A stretch of 64,000 nucleotides of DNA. Origin: Gammaproteobacteria bacterium (GTDB lineage: Bacteria > Pseudomonadota > Gammaproteobacteria > CAIRSR01). Positions 46,852 to 56,149 of this stretch are shown here, one piece after another. Position numbers and translations under genes: made by a program. Every line of letters begins with the position of its first letter. Position 1 is the first letter of the stretch. Where the stretch lies: positions 26,616 through 90,615 of the forward strand of contig CAUYTY010000206.1 in assembly GCA_963575655.1 (NCBI GenBank). The letters are read 5' to 3'. Under the pieces are notes generated by a model. The model had not been told where the DNA came from. It ran no database searches and was given only the letters and a program-made list of their open reading frames with translations.

Positions 46852-48138
46852 CTAAAAGAATTGAATTTGTGGTAGGCCGCCCTCGCCCTGATTTGGTCCG
46901 AGATGGTTATTTTCCTCTTCCAAATACTCAGCCTGTAGGGTCGTGAAGCGATCGAGGACATCGAAAAGCTCCCCGTCATATTCTCTTAATATCTCAGCGG
47001 TCTGCCGTTGGAGTTCACACCGGTGGGTGAGAGTTTCAATCATGCGCTCCATGCGTTGACGCACCACATCTTGATATTGGATATTACCAAGCGTATCGAC
47101 AATCTGAGACGCGAGAGTATTATTGTATTCACTAATGACGGTGAGCAATGTTTTATAATACTGCTTCATATCTTCGTGGGTTTCCTGCATCTTTTGGATC
47201 ATGTCGTTAAGTCCCGCCGCCTCGGACATCTCCTGCTGGGCATCCTGGTCAAAATGTTCGTTAAAACTCTGCCGGACCGTTTCATTGGCAGTTTTGATAC
47301 TTTTCTCGATTAGGTCGGCAGCCTCGGTAGAGCGATTGGCTAATTGGCGCACCTCGGCAGCCACTACTGCGAAACCTCGACCCGATTCACCCGCACGAGC
47401 CGCCTCAATAGCAGCATTGAGTGCAAGGAGATTGGTCTGGGCACTGATCTGTTTGATGAGCGATACCATCTTGCCCATCTCAGTAATCTGATCGACGATG
47501 CGCTGCACATTGTCGCGCTCTCTTTGCAAGCGAATCGGCAAATGCTGTATAAAGTCGCCGATTCGATGGATGGCCGCCGTACTGGTGTAGATCTCCTTCT
47601 GCATATCCATGGCATCAGTGTCCGCATGAGTCAGATAACCAACCAATTTTCCCGCCATTTTATCAAGTTCGCGAACCCGTTCAATAATCTCGGTGGCAGA
47701 ACGCTCGGTATCCTGGCTTACCTGATTCATTTGGGTCTGGAGATGTTCATCCAGTTCGCTATTGTTGGAAAGAATGTCAGCCGCCTCTTGGCAATTTAAC
47801 TCCAACAAACTGATGCGTTTCAAACTTTCGTAAAAGTTATGCATCATTTGGTTTCTCAACGGATTAAATCTGGAGAGATGCAGGGTTCCAATAACATAGA
47901 AGATAATAATAAAGATTATCGGGTCTGAGATGGAGTGAACCAGGCTGCGGTTCAAATGCAATGCCCCGGATAGAAATATCAAACTGTCATCAACGGCCAA
48001 CCAGTTAAGAAAGAAAAAGAGGATGGCAGTAATAATAGTAGTAAGGAAAGCGATACGGCGCACATAACTGTGGAAATACTGAAGCTGTCGGAACCCTTCG
48101 GTGGCAAAGTGTCTTGATGGTGACATGTCTGTTTTCAT
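46852..48138 (-). CDS. Methyl-accepting chemotaxis protein with two membrane helices
   Basis: This 428-residue receptor has hydrophobic helices at about 28-48 and 72-88 with only a short loop between them, so there is no periplasmic sensing domain. A cytoplasmic coiled coil leads to the signalling tip ([40 protein letters not shown]), then a return coil containing [12 protein letters not shown]. The tip binds CheA and CheW. The [12 protein letters not shown] segment is found in a subset of receptors; its role is not obvious. It is followed upstream by cheY with a 21-base gap, so it belongs to the second cluster. Confidence 0.9.
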   Translation of the reverse strand: MKTDMSPSRHFATEGFRQLQYFHSYVRRIAFLTTIITAILFFFLNWLAVDDSLIFLSGALHLNRSLVHSISDPIIFIIIFYVIGTLHLSRFNPLRNQMMHNFYESLKRISLLELNCQEAADILSNNSELDEHLQTQMNQVSQDTERSATEIIERVRELDKMAGKLVGYLTHADTDAMDMQKEIYTSTAAIHRIGDFIQHLPIRLQRERDNVQRIVDQITEMGKMVSLIKQISAQTNLLALNAAIEAARAGESGRGFAVVAAEVRQLANRSTEAADLIEKSIKTANETVRQSFNEHFDQDAQQEMSEAAGLNDMIQKMQETHEDMKQYYKTLLTVISEYNNTLASQIVDTLGNIQYQDVVRQRMERMIETLTHRCELQRQTAEILREYDGELFDVLDRFTTLQAEYLEEENNHLGPNQGEGGLPQIQFF

Positions 48139-48159
48139 TAACGTGGCAATTAGGAAGAC

Positions 48160-48531
48160 CTAGGCCCCTGGCAAAACCTGTTTGACCGCACTAAGCAAAT
48201 CGTTACCCGCTACCGGTTTGACCAACCAACCGGTAGCACCAGCAACCTTGCCTTCGCTCCGTTTGCCCGCCTGAGATTCGGTGGTGAGTACCAAAATGGG
48301 TACAAAACGGAAGGCAGGAAGTTTACGCGTCTCTCTAACCAGCTCGATACCCGTCATGCCCGGCATATTAACATCGGTGATGATGAGGTCAGGCTTAAAA
48401 CCGCCTTTAAAACGCTGAAGGGCCTCCTGGCCATTTTTCGATTGCTCGACCTTAAATCCACCCTTGGTCAGAATATCGTGGAGGCTCATCAGGATGGTGG
48501 GGGAGTCATCCACCAAATGGATTGTCTTCAT
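48160..48531 (-). CDS. cheY: CheY-like response regulator
   Basis: This 123-residue receiver has VDDS, phosphorylation site Asp53 (ITDVNMPGMTG), Thr in LVLTTESQ and Lys in LVKPVAGND. The KRSEGKVAGATGWLVKP segment is typical of CheY proteins in PilG/CheY gammaproteobacterial systems. The ATG at 48531 has GGAGGAAAATG upstream and is preferred over 48582. It lies upstream of the membrane receptor. Confidence 0.88.
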   Translation of the reverse strand: MKTIHLVDDSPTILMSLHDILTKGGFKVEQSKNGQEALQRFKGGFKPDLIITDVNMPGMTGIELVRETRKLPAFRFVPILVLTTESQAGKRSEGKVAGATGWLVKPVAGNDLLSAVKQVLPGA

Positions 48532-48727
48532 GGCATTTTCCTCCAACGTGCTACGGGATAATTCAAGTGTTGTAATTGACAACCGGGATTTTCTGGAGTG
48601 GAGCAGTCGTCAAGTCCAGGGACTTCAGAAGAATTACATCTATAAAGACTAGCGGAAACTATCCAGGAATTCGTTACCATTCCGGCAGGGATTGCCGAAA
48701 CCCAAACGCCATAGATGGCTTGGTCGT

Positions 48728-48769
48728 AACCATTCACCCCCTCTCAACGGGAGGGGCTAAATGATTACC
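48728..48769. repeat. Palindromic intergenic element
   Basis: AACCATTCACCCCCTCTC-AACGGGAGGGGCTAAATGATTA is another member of the family first seen at 360-398. It lies directly after the PilZ remnant. A CATTCCGGCAGGGATTGCCG palindrome lies at about 48679-48698. Confidence 0.55.
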
Positions 48770-48771
48770 AA

Positions 48772-49093
48772 CTACTCCTCGAAAGATTGATTCAATCCAT
48801 CTAGATCTTGACCGAGAAGGTTCCCAAACTGTAGCCCAAAGGTATTCCCCACGTTCCAACGAACATGTGCATCTACTTCGATATCGGAAGTCATCGCGGG
48901 AAGTCTGAAACAAAGTTTTATGGCGGAACTGAAACCGGGAAATTGCTCACTATTCCACCAGTATCCCACCGAGGCTTATATTCATCGCTATTCCGTTAAA
49001 CTCACCGTTTTCAGTGATGATCTTGACTGGGAAACTACAGGGGTAACGCTGGTGGGCGCGTTTTTCGTAAAGTTCGGTTTCTTGATTTTGCAT
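48772..49093 (-). pseudogene. PilZ domain gene broken by one extra base
   Basis: From ATG 49093 the frame MQNQETELYEKRAHQRYPCS then FPVKIITENGEFNGIAMNIS ends at LGGILVE-stop. One T removed gives VESEQFPGFSSAIKLCFRLP, ending in DAHVRWNVGNTFGLQFGNLL. Together this is a ~107-residue PilZ protein with RxxxR (KRAHQR) and N-x-S-x-x-G (NISLGG) c-di-GMP contacts intact. A c-di-GMP receptor in a chemotaxis operon would fit the GGDEF gene of the first cluster. A sequencing error cannot be ruled out. Confidence 0.75.
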
Positions 49094-49207
49094 AATGTCG
49101 ATTCTGCTTGTTGTATGTTTAACTCAAATTGCTACCTAGTAGCCTGACTGAAAAATATTTTGATTTTGCAACCCTCGGGTTGCGAAATACGAGATCATGG
49201 CAATGTC

Positions 49208-49450
49208 CTATTCGGTTTTTGATAAAGCAACCTTGAACCAACGGGCAAGATCTGGGTCCTCGGGCCAAGCGGTTATTGGAGGATGCACCGCCATCAGAAC
49301 CTGTAATACCGCAGTATGAAGATGTTTACAATCTTTGAGATTGACTTTTGCTTTGGTGTGACTCTGGAGCCATTGCAGCAGTCCTTCGGCTTCCTCGACA
49401 GTACAAAGGTCATCAAGCACGGCTAAATTCTTGCGGAATTGAATCGGCAT
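49208..49450 (-). CDS. STAS-like small protein of the chemosensory cluster
   Basis: This 80-residue protein reads AVLDDLCTVEEAEGLLQWLQ, then KVNLKDCKHLHTAVLQVLMA. It has the beta-alpha layout of a short STAS-type fold, with the LKDCKHLHTAVLQVL region in place of the usual D-S-x-G loop. Small genes of this kind often follow cheA directly. Its ATG overlaps the cheA stop by one base. A regulatory role at the kinase is inferred from position only. Confidence 0.6.
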   Translation of the reverse strand: MPIQFRKNLAVLDDLCTVEEAEGLLQWLQSHTKAKVNLKDCKHLHTAVLQVLMAVHPPITAWPEDPDLARWFKVALSKTE

Positions 49451-52053
49451 CAGAGTAGCTCCTTGAGATTGAGCACCAGCATCACCGAACCATCGCCTAA
49501 TAAGGCCGTGCCCGAATAACCGGACAGTGAGGCCAATACCCCCTCCAATGGTTTAAGCAAAATCTCAACGCCTTCCCTGAATTGATCCACGATCAATCCC
49601 ACCGGTTCACCACGAACGCGAACTACCAAGACCGCCAACTCCTCTTCGTCGCCCTCACTATCCTCAAGCTCCAGTAATTTTCTCAGACGTACCAGCGGCA
49701 CGATACGCTCGCGGAGTACAAAGGTCTCGCGATCCTTGATGATGAAGATCCGGGTGATGGGTAATCGTACTGTTTCCAAAACCAGATCGATAGGAATACC
49801 AATAAGCCGACCATCCAACAATGCAGCCATCACCTGAGTAACGGCCATGGATAACGGGAGGACCAATTGAATAGTCGTTCCCTGGCCAAATCGGCTGGCC
49901 AGTTTTACCGACCCACCCAAATGTTCCACCGAGGCACGCACAACATCCATCCCTACGCCACGTCCAGAAACATCGGAGAGTGTTTCAGCGGTAGACAATC
50001 CTGGGGCGAAGATGAGTTGCACCGCTTCCTCCTCACTCATCGTGGCAGCCTTTTCTTCGTCGACCAGACCACGTTCACGAGCCTTACGCAAAACAGCAGC
50101 GGCATCAACGCCTCGCCCATCGTCGCTAATCTCGATCACCACATTTTCATTCTCTTGGTGAGCCGCGACGCGGATCGTACCCTCCTCCGGTTTGCCAATA
50201 ACCACCCGATCCTCGGGTGGTTCGATACCATGATCCAGGCTATTGCGCAAGATGTGGATTAACGGATCCGCCAGCGCCTCGATAACGTTCTTGTCGGCCT
50301 CGGTATCCTCGCCCTCGATAACCAACTTAATCTTTTTACCGAGTTTACGTGACAAGTCACGCACCAGACGAGGAAATCGCTGGAAAATATTGGCGACTGG
50401 CATCATCCGTACCTGCATAATGCTGCCTTGAAGGCCTTGAGCAATTCGGTGAATAACTGCGTATTGCTCCTTAATTTCGCGTGCCAGGTCGCGCACTCCA
50501 AAAATCCGTTCGGCCCGTTGGGCAAGATAGGGCAAGCTATTCTTGGCTACGATCAATTCTCCGATCAGGTCCATCAACTGATCGATTTTTTGTTGATCGA
50601 CCTTGAGAATTTTGGTAACGGATTTATCGCGTTCTGTGGTTGCCTCCTCGGGACGAACATCTTCCTTGACCTCGATCACCGTGGCCGATTCCGGCGCCAA
50701 ACGGGTCAATAAGGCGCCCAGGGCGTCGGTAGCACGGGTCTCGAGAACGGTTTCGCAGGCCTCATCAACGGCATTGAATTCGTTGCAGCGGTCAACAAAA
50801 CGCAGAGCATTTTCTAACACTTGACGTACCGAACCGATTCGGCCTACCCATAATTCTGGCTCCACGGGCAGTGCAAGAATGCGTGCCTGCTGACGTACTA
50901 CCTCTACGAAAACAGCTTGTTCGGCGGGAGTTACTATGCGTTGCAAAGCAGTTACAGCAACTACTGGTGTCGTGGGGGCTGATTCTTCACTCTCCGTCAT
51001 TGTTGACTCGCCTGACGCACGCCAAGTTGACCAATCCGGTCCTCGACGTTCAGGAATTGCGGTCAACAAAAGGCGTAATGCGCTTTCATCGGGTTGGGGG
51101 ACATCCAGTAATCGCTTAAACCAACGTAATGCGGAGGCTGCCCATAGATCTGGATTGGTGATTTCCAAAAGCGTACTGGTTATTCGCCTAAGCCCCTGCC
51201 AATCTTGGCGTTCTAAATGGGCGATGGCGTCGCCCACGAAATCGTCATAGACCGGACCACCATTAGGCCCACCAGCAGGCACCACAAGTACAACCGGGGA
51301 TGCAGCAGCCACTGTTACCTGGTCAGGTACATAGCGAAAGCGCTCTTCCACTGCGGATCGGGGTCCCGAGGATACCCCTGAGAAACGCAATATACAGCGA
51401 TAGGCATCAAGTTCGGCCAACGGAGCCCAAGGTTCTGTGGCCCTTACCCGAAATGATACAAGACCCGGTACCTGGCGTACCAAGAAAAATGGATCATCGC
51501 CCGCAAAAAAGCATTGTTGATCAGGGGTGTAATCAAATAGAATTACCGGGTCGCCGCAGGCCTGCAAACGATCGAATAGCTCAAAACGTTCCGACTCAGG
51601 TAAAGATCCAATCCAGGACAGATCCACCTTAATTGCGGCACTCTCTGCGGTCATTGCAACAGCTTGCGCACCTGGGAGAAAGGCACGTAGCCGATTCGAT
51701 AAATCGCGCGCCGCCGGTTCACTCTCGGGGGATAATTGCTCATGGCGTTCAATATCATCAATCCATCGGGAGACATGATCGAAGGCGTCCAGCAGCAGAT
51801 CCATCATCTCTGGCATGAAAACTACATCATGGGCGCGGAGGGCGTCAAGTAAATCCTCGGAGGCATGAACCAGACGCGTAATCGCCGGAAATTCAAATAG
51901 CCCCGAGGACCCCTTGATGGTGTGAGCAGCACGAAAGACTTCATTGATGCGGGCAATATCATCTGGATTCTGCTCAATGGCCAACAACCCTTGGCCAGTA
52001 TTCTCCAACTGGTCGCGCGTCTCAGCGATAAATTGCGCCAGCAGAGGCGTCAT
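49450..52053 (-). CDS. cheA: CheA-type chemotaxis histidine kinase, long form
   Basis: This 867-residue kinase has HPt with His44 (RAAHTIKGSSGLFEF) and then the same extra domain type as in the CheC fusion (about 145-260, FELFDRLQACGDPVILFDYT to YRCILRF). A long linker with IxxxDL/V helices follows. Then come a dimerisation domain (DQLMDLIGELIVAKNSL), an ATPase domain with N-box RNSLDHGIEPPEDR, G1 DDGRGVD and G2 GRGVGMDVVR, and a CheW-like C-terminus. The start overlaps the upstream cheY stop (ATGA). It is the central kinase of a cluster containing CheY, CheR, CheB, CheW and receptors. Confidence 0.93.
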   Translation of the reverse strand: MTPLLAQFIAETRDQLENTGQGLLAIEQNPDDIARINEVFRAAHTIKGSSGLFEFPAITRLVHASEDLLDALRAHDVVFMPEMMDLLLDAFDHVSRWIDDIERHEQLSPESEPAARDLSNRLRAFLPGAQAVAMTAESAAIKVDLSWIGSLPESERFELFDRLQACGDPVILFDYTPDQQCFFAGDDPFFLVRQVPGLVSFRVRATEPWAPLAELDAYRCILRFSGVSSGPRSAVEERFRYVPDQVTVAAASPVVLVVPAGGPNGGPVYDDFVGDAIAHLERQDWQGLRRITSTLLEITNPDLWAASALRWFKRLLDVPQPDESALRLLLTAIPERRGPDWSTWRASGESTMTESEESAPTTPVVAVTALQRIVTPAEQAVFVEVVRQQARILALPVEPELWVGRIGSVRQVLENALRFVDRCNEFNAVDEACETVLETRATDALGALLTRLAPESATVIEVKEDVRPEEATTERDKSVTKILKVDQQKIDQLMDLIGELIVAKNSLPYLAQRAERIFGVRDLAREIKEQYAVIHRIAQGLQGSIMQVRMMPVANIFQRFPRLVRDLSRKLGKKIKLVIEGEDTEADKNVIEALADPLIHILRNSLDHGIEPPEDRVVIGKPEEGTIRVAAHQENENVVIEISDDGRGVDAAAVLRKARERGLVDEEKAATMSEEEAVQLIFAPGLSTAETLSDVSGRGVGMDVVRASVEHLGGSVKLASRFGQGTTIQLVLPLSMAVTQVMAALLDGRLIGIPIDLVLETVRLPITRIFIIKDRETFVLRERIVPLVRLRKLLELEDSEGDEEELAVLVVRVRGEPVGLIVDQFREGVEILLKPLEGVLASLSGYSGTALLGDGSVMLVLNLKELL

Positions 52054-52424
52054 GCGCCGCTCTCCCCCGTCAAGAGACGGGCATAAAGTACCAAATCAGC
52101 GGGCTTGACCGGTTTAACCAGATAGTAATTGGCCCCAACGCTGTAAGCAGCATTGGCGTCTTTCTCATCCGCCTCGGTGCTGATCATGATCGCTGGAATT
52201 TTGCATAAAGTAGGTTCACAACGGACCGCACGCAGCAAGGCATAGCCGTCCATCACCGGCATATTAACATCCACGATGAGCAGGTCGAAACTCTCTGTAA
52301 AGGCTTTTTCCAACCCTTCCACACCATTGGACGCCTCCGCTACAGAAAAACTATTGTTCTCCAGAACCTGCCGATAATACATGCGTACCGTTGGGGCATC
52401 ATCGATAATTAGGATCCGTTTCAT
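52050..52424 (-). CDS. cheY: CheY-like response regulator
   Basis: This 124-residue receiver has IDDA at the acidic pair, phosphorylation site Asp52 (VDVNMPVMDG), a Ser-Thr switch in MISTEAD and Lys in LVKPVKP. It lacks an output domain. Four bases overlap with the cheA start, so kinase and receiver are coupled in translation. It is more diverged from the first cluster's receiver than typical paralogues. Confidence 0.9.
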   Translation of the reverse strand: MKRILIIDDAPTVRMYYRQVLENNSFSVAEASNGVEGLEKAFTESFDLLIVDVNMPVMDGYALLRAVRCEPTLCKIPAIMISTEADEKDANAAYSVGANYYLVKPVKPADLVLYARLLTGESGA

Positions 52425-52434
52425 AATGAACGCC

Positions 52435-53307
52435 TTATTTCAGCTTCTGATAGACAATGGCTTCTGGGAATTTCCGTACGGTAAACAACGAGGTAATCCG
52501 ACTCATTGATTCCGAATGGCCCAGGCAGATGAAGCCACCCGGACGTAGGGCATTGAAAAGCGCCTCCGCCGCTACTCGGCGCGAGTCATCGTCATAATAA
52601 ATCAACAGGTTGCGACAGAAGATCAAGTCAAATCCGCGATAGGCACGCATCTGAGTCAGGTCGGCGAGATTTACTTGGGTGAATTCTACCGACTCCTTCA
52701 GATCCTCCGCGATCTCATATCTCCCTGCCCCCACATTGCGAAAATACTTCTGACGAATGGCCATCGGCAGATGACTTAGAGAACGCTCCTCATATATCCC
52801 TTGGCGGGCCTTAGTCAGAATCTTTGTATCAATATCCGAAGCGACAAGTTCGATGCTGTAATTATCGACGGGGGGCCAGTGTTCGAGCAAATAAATGGCA
52901 ATTGAATAGGGCTCCTCCCCGGAAGAGCTAGGAAGCGACCAGATACGGAGGGAATCATCTTGACGCCGGTGCTGGATCAATTCTGGTAGTAGGGATCGCA
53001 CCATACATTGGAATTGATACTCTTCGCGAAAGAAATAGGTCTCATTGACCGTCATCAGGTTGATAAGAGTTTGTAACTCCTCACCCGAGGCTTGAAATCG
53101 CAAGGTGATAAAGTAGTTTCTGAAATTCTCGTTACCCGTAACCTCGATGCGTTCCAGTAAACGCTTGTCCACAAAATAACGTTTGTTGTCCTCGAAGAAG
53201 ATACCGGTCTTACGATAGAAAAAATCCCGGAATTTCTGGAATTCCTCGTCGCTGATCGCAGGGATCGCGTTCGTAGTGGGTAAGAGAACAGATGACATGC
53301 CATTCAC
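52435..53307 (-). CDS. cheR: Chemotaxis protein methyltransferase CheR
   Basis: CheR methylates receptor glutamates with S-adenosylmethionine. The 290-residue enzyme has the N-terminal helical domain (SDEEFQKFRDFFYRKTGIFF) and the methyltransferase core with WSLPSSSGEEPYSIA (SAM pocket; the usual A-C/G-S here reads S-S-S), VASDIDTKILTKAR, FDLIFCRNLLIYYD and PGGFICLGHSES. GTG at 53307 with GAGG upstream is the likely start; ATG 53298 is an alternative. It begins 10 bases after the HEAT gene stop. Confidence 0.93.
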   Translation of the reverse strand: MNGMSSVLLPTTNAIPAISDEEFQKFRDFFYRKTGIFFEDNKRYFVDKRLLERIEVTGNENFRNYFITLRFQASGEELQTLINLMTVNETYFFREEYQFQCMVRSLLPELIQHRRQDDSLRIWSLPSSSGEEPYSIAIYLLEHWPPVDNYSIELVASDIDTKILTKARQGIYEERSLSHLPMAIRQKYFRNVGAGRYEIAEDLKESVEFTQVNLADLTQMRAYRGFDLIFCRNLLIYYDDDSRRVAAEALFNALRPGGFICLGHSESMSRITSLFTVRKFPEAIVYQKLK

Positions 53308-53317
53308 AGTAACGGCC

Positions 53318-53944
53318 TCAACGATTTTCTGCTCGGATGCGTCGTATCGCTACCTCAGTAGCAAAACGTAAGAAGGGATCTTGATTGAAGCGAGCGGGTA
53401 ATGCTTCAAGGGCAGGTAATGTCTCCAATCCACCGACCTCGGTCAGGAGATCCACCGCCGTGGCGCATACATTGATGTGTTTGTCATTTTCGATCACCTC
53501 CCGTAACCATTGGGGCGTTTTGGGATGGCGTAGATTGGTCAGAACATTAATAGCAAAGATTCGGTAATCTGAATCAGTGTCGCGCAACATTGCTTCCATG
53601 TAGGGCGAAATTGCCTCGGGAAAATGTTGGAGGGCATTGATAACGCCATTGCGCAGTGCCGCGTCGTCACTACGTAGTAATGGTAAGAGCCCCTTGACCA
53701 CGGTCGGATTGCCAATGTGGATCAGGCTGGTAAAAAGAGCCTCACGCACTGGGGCCTGGGTCTCTTGCTCCAGTTGTGCGCACAACCGATCCGCACTATC
53801 GGGATATCCACCGAGATCCAAGGCAGCCCAACGGCGAATTTCGGGGTCGTCTTCCGTCAGTTGCTCCAAAAGCCCTGCCTGATTGCGCGGGGCGCCACGA
53901 TGATCGGGTTCGAGAGGGGTGGATCCCTTTTTGACCAATGCCAT
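53318..53944 (-). CDS. HEAT-repeat protein of the chemosensory cluster
   Basis: This 208-residue protein has about four HEAT/PBS-lyase-like helical repeats (DPEIRRWAALDLGGYPDSAD, VREALFTSLIHIGNPTVVKG, ALRNGVINALQHF, DYRIFAINVLTNLRH). Such proteins act as scaffolds. It begins MALVKKGSTPLEPD; the same first six residues start the receptor at 59740, an oddity that may mark a shared localisation or translation signal. It sits between cheR and cheB, as is common for adaptor-like genes in these clusters. There is no enzymatic motif. Confidence 0.8.
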   Translation of the reverse strand: MALVKKGSTPLEPDHRGAPRNQAGLLEQLTEDDPEIRRWAALDLGGYPDSADRLCAQLEQETQAPVREALFTSLIHIGNPTVVKGLLPLLRSDDAALRNGVINALQHFPEAISPYMEAMLRDTDSDYRIFAINVLTNLRHPKTPQWLREVIENDKHINVCATAVDLLTEVGGLETLPALEALPARFNQDPFLRFATEVAIRRIRAENR

Positions 53945-53988
53945 GGGTTGTCCTCGGTTAAAGTAGCCTATGAGTCAATATCGCGCCC

Positions 53989-54472
53989 CTAGAATGGTAG
54001 CGCGGCACGGGTCGGGAACGACGGCACCAAGGCTCTGTGTTTTAGTTTGGAGTGATTGTTGAAAAAAAGCATTGCACCGTCCTCATCACACAGCCAAAAC
54101 TCATAGGCCCCCAGGGCAAAGTAAAGCTCCTTTTTTCATTCATCTCGTCCTGACTATTGGAGGGGGAAAGTATTTCAACGACAATTTCTGGCGCTTCTGG
54201 GTAGGGATTAGCAAGGTGGCGGCGTTTGATAAAGTTGCTACTCGCCCAAGCAACACCAGCTACGTTGACGCCTTCGTTGGTCTGGATGCTGCACTCCGTG
54301 ATCGAAATTCCCTGTCTGCCTAATTCATCTAGCAAACGAGCCAGCTTCGCCTGGAAAAAACCTTGTCGGTTGGTAGCCGGGCTCATGACGATATTTCCCC
54401 AGCGATTGGTCTCAAATTGAAAGGGCAAGTCACACGAAATTGTGGGTTATCGCAGATCGCTTGCCAATTCAT
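53989..54472 (-). pseudogene. Uma2-family nuclease-fold gene broken by two frameshifts
   Basis: Joined frames give MNWQAICDNPQFRV, then DLPFQFETNRWGNIVMSPAT (catalytic-region start), VNVAGVAWASSNFIKRRHLA, PYPEAPEIVVEILSPSNSQD, and in a third frame KELYFALGAYEFWLCDEDG through LVPSFPTRAALPF. This is the Uma2/DUF820 PD-(D/E)XK fold with its ExxVExLSPSN and LxFxxGxxExW motifs. The breaks are single-base, one at CGTGTGACTT and one in an A-run. The function of Uma2 proteins is unclear. It was probably inserted into the che cluster with hicB. Confidence 0.8.
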
Positions 54473-54525
54473 TGCTGATGCCTCCTTCCCGCCCAAAATC
54501 ATTAATCGAGTCGGGTGACAACTAT

Positions 54526-54864
54526 CTAAGCGGGCAAACGGGAAAGTCCAGCCTCGGCTAATCTATCCACAATCCAAGCGTCCACATTTTTACGCTCCCG
54601 TCTTGCTGCTCGAATTATCGCGGATTGGAGTTCGGGAGATATATTCAAAACAAGATATCCTGCATTAGGGCTATCAGGAGTCTTTCCTTGTTTGGCGCAA
54701 GACTCAAGATATTCATCAATGGAAATCTGGAACTCTTTCTTGAGTTCTTCAACGCTGGCGCCCTGGAAGACAATGAATTCGCGGCTATTAATCACCTCTC
54801 CGATAAAGGCCCCCACTTCCTCGTCGAACTCTATCCGCCCAATATAGCCTTTGTGTTCCAACAT
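54526..54864 (-). CDS. Orphan HicB-family antitoxin
   Basis: This 112-residue protein has the HicB domain (HKGYIGRIEFDEEVGAFIGE, VEELKKEFQISIDEYLESCA) and a C-terminal ribbon-helix-helix-like DNA-binding part (LVLNISPELQSAIIRAARRE and KNVDAWIVDRLAEA). HicB normally pairs with the small RNase HicA, but no hicA gene lies on either side. It may be a solitary regulator. It interrupts the chemosensory operon between cheB and the HEAT gene. No strong ribosome site is seen near 54864. Confidence 0.8.
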   Translation of the reverse strand: MLEHKGYIGRIEFDEEVGAFIGEVINSREFIVFQGASVEELKKEFQISIDEYLESCAKQGKTPDSPNAGYLVLNISPELQSAIIRAARRERKNVDAWIVDRLAEAGLSRLPA

Positions 54865-54913
54865 GGTTTTGTACCTGTTTAGATGACTGGCGTTGGTAAC
54901 TCACGTTACTAGC

Positions 54914-55006
54914 TAACTCAAATTGCCACCTAGCGCGCATTTCTCCCTTCTCCCTTCGGGAGAGGGGCTTTTTCGTTTCTCACCGCATAGGTAGCAACGT
55001 GGGTTA
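54914..55006. mobile_element. 93-bp MITE-like element with TAACYCAARTTGCYACCTA ends
   Basis: The left end TAACTCAAATTGCCACCTA (54914-54932) and right end TAGGTAGCAACGTGGGTTA (54988-55006) are inverted relatives. The interior is CTCCCTTCGGGAGAGGGG, a small palindrome followed by a T-run. It lies directly after the cheB stop region and could end the transcript. Confidence 0.6.
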
Positions 55007-55029
55007 GACTATTTAATCCAATTTCTTAG

Positions 55030-56115
55030 TTATCCATTCAATCGACCGATCAACTGGATGGCTACTTGGTGTGAGGGTAATACCAGATTTGCCCCGCCAC
55101 GCTCTACCAATTCCGCCGGCATTCCGTAAACCACCGCTGTCTCTTCCGATTCTGCAATAGTCCAACCACCGCGTCGATGTAATTCTGTCATGGCCTCTGC
55201 ACCGTCGTAGCCCATGCCGGTGAGTAAAACACCGATCAATTGCGTCGGGCGAAAGTGTTCCAGTGCACTCCGCATCAAAAGTTCTACAGAGGGATGCCAA
55301 AGGTATTGATTATTTTCTGGTACCGAGACCACATGAATCCCGCTACTTCGGGAACTCAATACCAGATCCGCCCCTCCCCGCCCGAGATAGACCATTCCCT
55401 GTGTTAGCAGCATAGGCCGCGTGACCTCCACCACCTGTAAACGACACAAGGCATCCATACGACGGGCAAATGCACCGGTGAAATTGGCTGGCATATGTTG
55501 GGCAATCACCACCGGCCAAGGAAAGTCCGCAGGAAGATTGGGCAGAATATCCTCCAAGGTTCGTGGTCCCCCGGTGGATACACCGATAACCACCAATCCC
55601 TTGCCACGTGCCATCATCGTCCCTCGTGAGGTTGTTACGGTCGCGGATGATGCTGGCCGTTTATCAACGTTTGTCCGACGGTTCTCCTCGCGAATCCGTT
55701 CGGCCAAACCCCGCGTTTTACGAATCCGTGCTTTGGAGGCAGTCCGCAATTTCGAGACGATCTCATCTCGTAACTGCTGAATATTGAGGGAGATAGTCCC
55801 CCCCGGTTTGCAAAGATAATCTACTGCCCCCAAAGCCAAGGCCTCAAAGGTAGCGATAGCGCCCTTCTCGGTAAGTGAAGATACCATCACCACTGGAGTC
55901 GGGCGCTCTACCATGATGCGACTCAAGGCCGTCAATCCATCCATGTCGGGCATATTGATGTCGAGGCTAATGACGTCAGGTTGGAAGTGATGCAACTCTT
56001 GGAGTGCCTCCACTCCATTGCGCGCCATGCAGACCTTGAAACCCGCCTCTTCGAGGATTTGTCCCAGATGCTTGCGCATCAAGGCTGAGTCATCGACAAC
56101 CAATACTTTGATCAT
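55030..56115 (-). CDS. cheB: Chemotaxis protein-glutamate methylesterase CheB (second copy)
   Basis: This 361-residue protein has a receiver with Asp8-Asp9 and phosphorylation site Asp52 (SLDINMPDMDG), and a linker rich in Arg/Lys/Ser. The methylesterase domain has the Ser in IGVSTGGPRTL, the His in IAQHMPANFTGAF and the Asp in LTGMGYDGAEAM. All residues needed for esterase activity are present. It lies between the triple-CheW gene and the MITE/HicB insertion and reverses CheR methylation. It differs from the CheB at 33 kb. Confidence 0.93.
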   Translation of the reverse strand: MIKVLVVDDSALMRKHLGQILEEAGFKVCMARNGVEALQELHHFQPDVISLDINMPDMDGLTALSRIMVERPTPVVMVSSLTEKGAIATFEALALGAVDYLCKPGGTISLNIQQLRDEIVSKLRTASKARIRKTRGLAERIREENRRTNVDKRPASSATVTTSRGTMMARGKGLVVIGVSTGGPRTLEDILPNLPADFPWPVVIAQHMPANFTGAFARRMDALCRLQVVEVTRPMLLTQGMVYLGRGGADLVLSSRSSGIHVVSVPENNQYLWHPSVELLMRSALEHFRPTQLIGVLLTGMGYDGAEAMTELHRRGGWTIAESEETAVVYGMPAELVERGGANLVLPSHQVAIQLIGRLNG

Positions 56116-56149
56116 AGGCGGGGTTCACACTTAAATGCTATTTCGATTC

